Source of the DNA: Desulforegulaceae bacterium
Lineage (GTDB): Bacteria > Desulfobacterota > Desulfobacteria > Desulfobacterales > JACKCP01
Length of the DNA: 64,000 nucleotides
Reading direction: 5' to 3'
NCBI GenBank assembly: GCA_034006035.1
Contig: JAVETN010000006.1
Span: 95,217 to 159,216, forward strand
Shown: positions 63,170 to 64,000 of the stretch, piece after piece
Layout: every line of letters begins with the position of its first letter
Position numbering within the stretch: position 1 is the first letter of the stretch
Notes under the pieces: generated by a model
The model's database searches: none
Told to the model about the DNA's origin: nothing
The model's input: the letters and a program-made list of their open reading frames with translations, nothing else
Translations under genes and position numbers: made by a program

Positions 63170-63419
63170 TTTTGTCCAGACGAAGATTTACTTTCTCTGT
63201 TTTCTTAGTTTTAGTTTTAGGCTTGAAATTGTAAAAAGTTTCCAGACCAGCCTGCTTTTCAATAGTTGACAGAGCTTTTATGCAGCCGGCTGCCGGCATT
63301 TTACCCGCAGGGTCAAAAAAATTATACTCCTTACAGAGATAACGTGCTAATTTAGCTCTGTTTTTTTCCATACTCTGCTTTTTCCATACTCTGCTTTTTC
63401 CATGCTCTGTTTTTTCCAT
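63162..63419 (-). CDS. N-terminal part of the DruA-like transposase in a separate frame
   Basis: This 85-codon frame ends KALSTIEKQAGLETFYNF and a Lys-rich linker, then stops within the start of the transposase frame (8-bp overlap). KLARYLCKEYNFFDPAGKMP and AAGCIKALSTIEKQAGLE match the usual beginning of DUF4338 proteins, so it belongs to the same protein. Joining the frames needs a +1 shift near GACAAAAGTG, or the GTG of the next frame is used for reinitiation. Its first codons lie in the tandem 16-mers (MEKTEHGKSRVWKKQSMEKN), so the true start is uncertain. Confidence 0.6.
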   Translation of the reverse strand: MEKTEHGKSRVWKKQSMEKNRAKLARYLCKEYNFFDPAGKMPAAGCIKALSTIEKQAGLETFYNFKPKTKTKKTEKVNLRLDKSA

Positions 63420-63457
63420 GCTCTGTTTTTTCCATGCTCTGCTTTTTCCATGCTCTG
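63362..63457. repeat. Six tandem copies of a 16-bp repeat
   Basis: Six contiguous 16-base units read (C/T)TTTTTCCAT(A/G)CTCTG, at 63362, 63378, 63394, 63410, 63426 and 63442. The only variation is at the first base and the A/G position. Because 16 is not a multiple of three, each copy is read in a different frame in the overlapping ORF. The unit lies between the transposase and the CRISPR array. Confidence 0.9.
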
Positions 63458-63511
63458 TTTTAAGAAGCTCTTTTATTTGGGAATCAGCAGAAAGAAATCA
63501 CAGCCTTATTT

Positions 63512-64000
63512 GCCTTAATCCTCTCGAAGCGAGGCTTATTTCTGACTTTCCCCAACACTCCTGTCAAGGCAATGTCAATCAGTCTTAATCCTCTCGAAGC
63601 GAGGCTTATTTCTGACGGCAATGAATTACAGATTGAAAAAATATGACAGAATTTGTCTTAATCCTCTCGAAGCGAGGCTTATTTCTGACCTAATCGGAGT
63701 CCTACGCACAGTAGGATTCGAGTTCAAGTCTTAATCCTCTCGAAGCGAGGCTTATTTCTGACATTGAAATAAAAAAAGTGTCTGCCGACCTGGATAAAAG
63801 TCTTAATCCTCTCGAAGCGAGGCTTATTTCTGACGGATTTTTAAATGCAAGAATGTTTATTAATCCTTTGTATGTCTTAATCCTCTCGAAGCGAGGCTTA
63901 TTTCTGACATTGAAATAAAAAAAGTGTCTGCCGACCTGGATAAAAGTCTTAATCCTCTCGAAGCGAGGCTTATTTCTGACGGATTTTTAAATGCAAGAAT
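63512..64000 (-). CRISPR. CRISPR array, seven repeats visible, continues past the right edge
   Basis: Seven 35-bp repeats start at 63512, 63582, 63655, 63728, 63800, 63874 and 63946. Each begins GTCTTAATCC, has CCTC/GAGG stem arms, and ends TTATTTCTGAC. Six are identical; the leftmost begins GCCTT instead of GTCTT. Spacers are 35, 38, 38, 37, 39 and 37 bp plus an incomplete one. The reverse complement ends GGATTAAGAC, similar to the ATTGAAAC-type 3' end of many repeats, and the degenerate repeat is at the left, so transcription from right to left is likely, with the leader outside the window. Spacers 4 and 5 recur as 6 and 7. No cas gene is in view, so the type is undetermined. Confidence 0.97.

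Larger units (their letters stand above)
61256..63419 (-). mobile_element. IS4/Tn5-like insertion element with a DruA-like fusion, ends not resolved
   Basis: The two overlapping frames at 61256-63169 and 63162-63419 together encode one transposase. The true ends are probably outside these coordinates: inverted repeats lie to the left (61057-61235) and tandem 16-mers to the right (63362-63457). I could not find matching terminal inverted repeats or a target-site duplication by eye. Confidence 0.7.

Noticed and set aside
63162..63175. Programmed -1 frameshift site as used by many IS elements
   Set aside because: The frames require +1 (or -2), and no slippery heptamer or downstream pseudoknot is evident.
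63495..63511. Extra degenerate CRISPR repeat left of the first one
   Set aside because: Only GCCTTATTT resembles the repeat end; the stem arms are missing, so it may be chance.

Overview
The window is AT-rich bacterial chromosome. Gene content points to an anaerobic deltaproteobacterium of the Desulfobacterota (Desulfobacteria-like). It carries a complex I without an NADH module, an aldehyde:ferredoxin oxidoreductase homologue beside an Fe-dependent alcohol dehydrogenase, a futalosine-pathway gene (mqnB), an EFR1-type flavodoxin-ferredoxin, a large DmdC-like acyl-CoA dehydrogenase, several TetR regulators and a DUF6178 protein. The lineage call is an inference from families and gene order, not from an rRNA gene.

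Layout. 1-3.2 kb: a partial unknown gene at the edge, an EFR1 ferredoxin, and small genes with an alpha/beta hydrolase. 3.2-15.1 kb (minus strand): one operon nuoA-B-C-D-H-I-J-K, followed by two extra antiporter-like subunits with a small membrane protein between them, then nuoM, nuoN and a small thioredoxin-like gene. There is no nuoE, nuoF or nuoG. 15.1-23.7 kb: a KamA-like radical SAM enzyme, a TetR / SCP2-like / Fe-ADH / AOR cluster, a second TetR, a NifU-like scaffold and an acyl-ACP thioesterase. 23.8-36.9 kb (minus strand): housekeeping genes read in the order mfd, two SurA-type chaperones, recO, a GHMP kinase, glyQ, glyS, a small conserved gene, a nucleoside phosphorylase and ligA. 37.4-38.0 kb: a small unknown gene plus an HU/IHF gene. 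38.2-41.9 kb: purine salvage (phosphoribosyltransferase and NCS2 permease) and an SPFH/NfeD pair. 42.2-49.5 kb (plus strand): ribF, then def-fmt-rsmB-PASTA protein-rpe-aroQ-TetR-mqnB. 49.7-60.3 kb: radical SAM protein, DUF89 protein, acyl-CoA dehydrogenase, MBL hydrolase, sirtuin, DUF6178 protein, nitroreductase, rdgB and an AmpG-like transporter.

60.4-64.0 kb is the accessory end. It holds a broken P-loop ATPase gene, a dense run of inverted repeats, and an IS4/Tn5-like transposase fused to a DUF4338 (DruA-like) domain whose N-terminus lies in a separate overlapping frame. Six 16-bp tandem repeats follow, and then a CRISPR array that runs off the right edge and contains an exact duplication of a two-spacer block. 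No cas gene is in the window.

Best candidates for a second look: the enlarged Fpo/Nuo-type complex with four antiporter-like subunits; the AOR homologue that has lost the CxxCxxxC iron-sulfur motif; the kinase-less PASTA protein sitting where Gram-positive genomes carry prkC; the DruA-transposase fusion with its unusual repeats; and the CRISPR duplication. I did not find a clearly new multi-gene system. Gene starts were moved to internal starts wherever a ribosome binding site, an operator position or a signal peptide argued for it.
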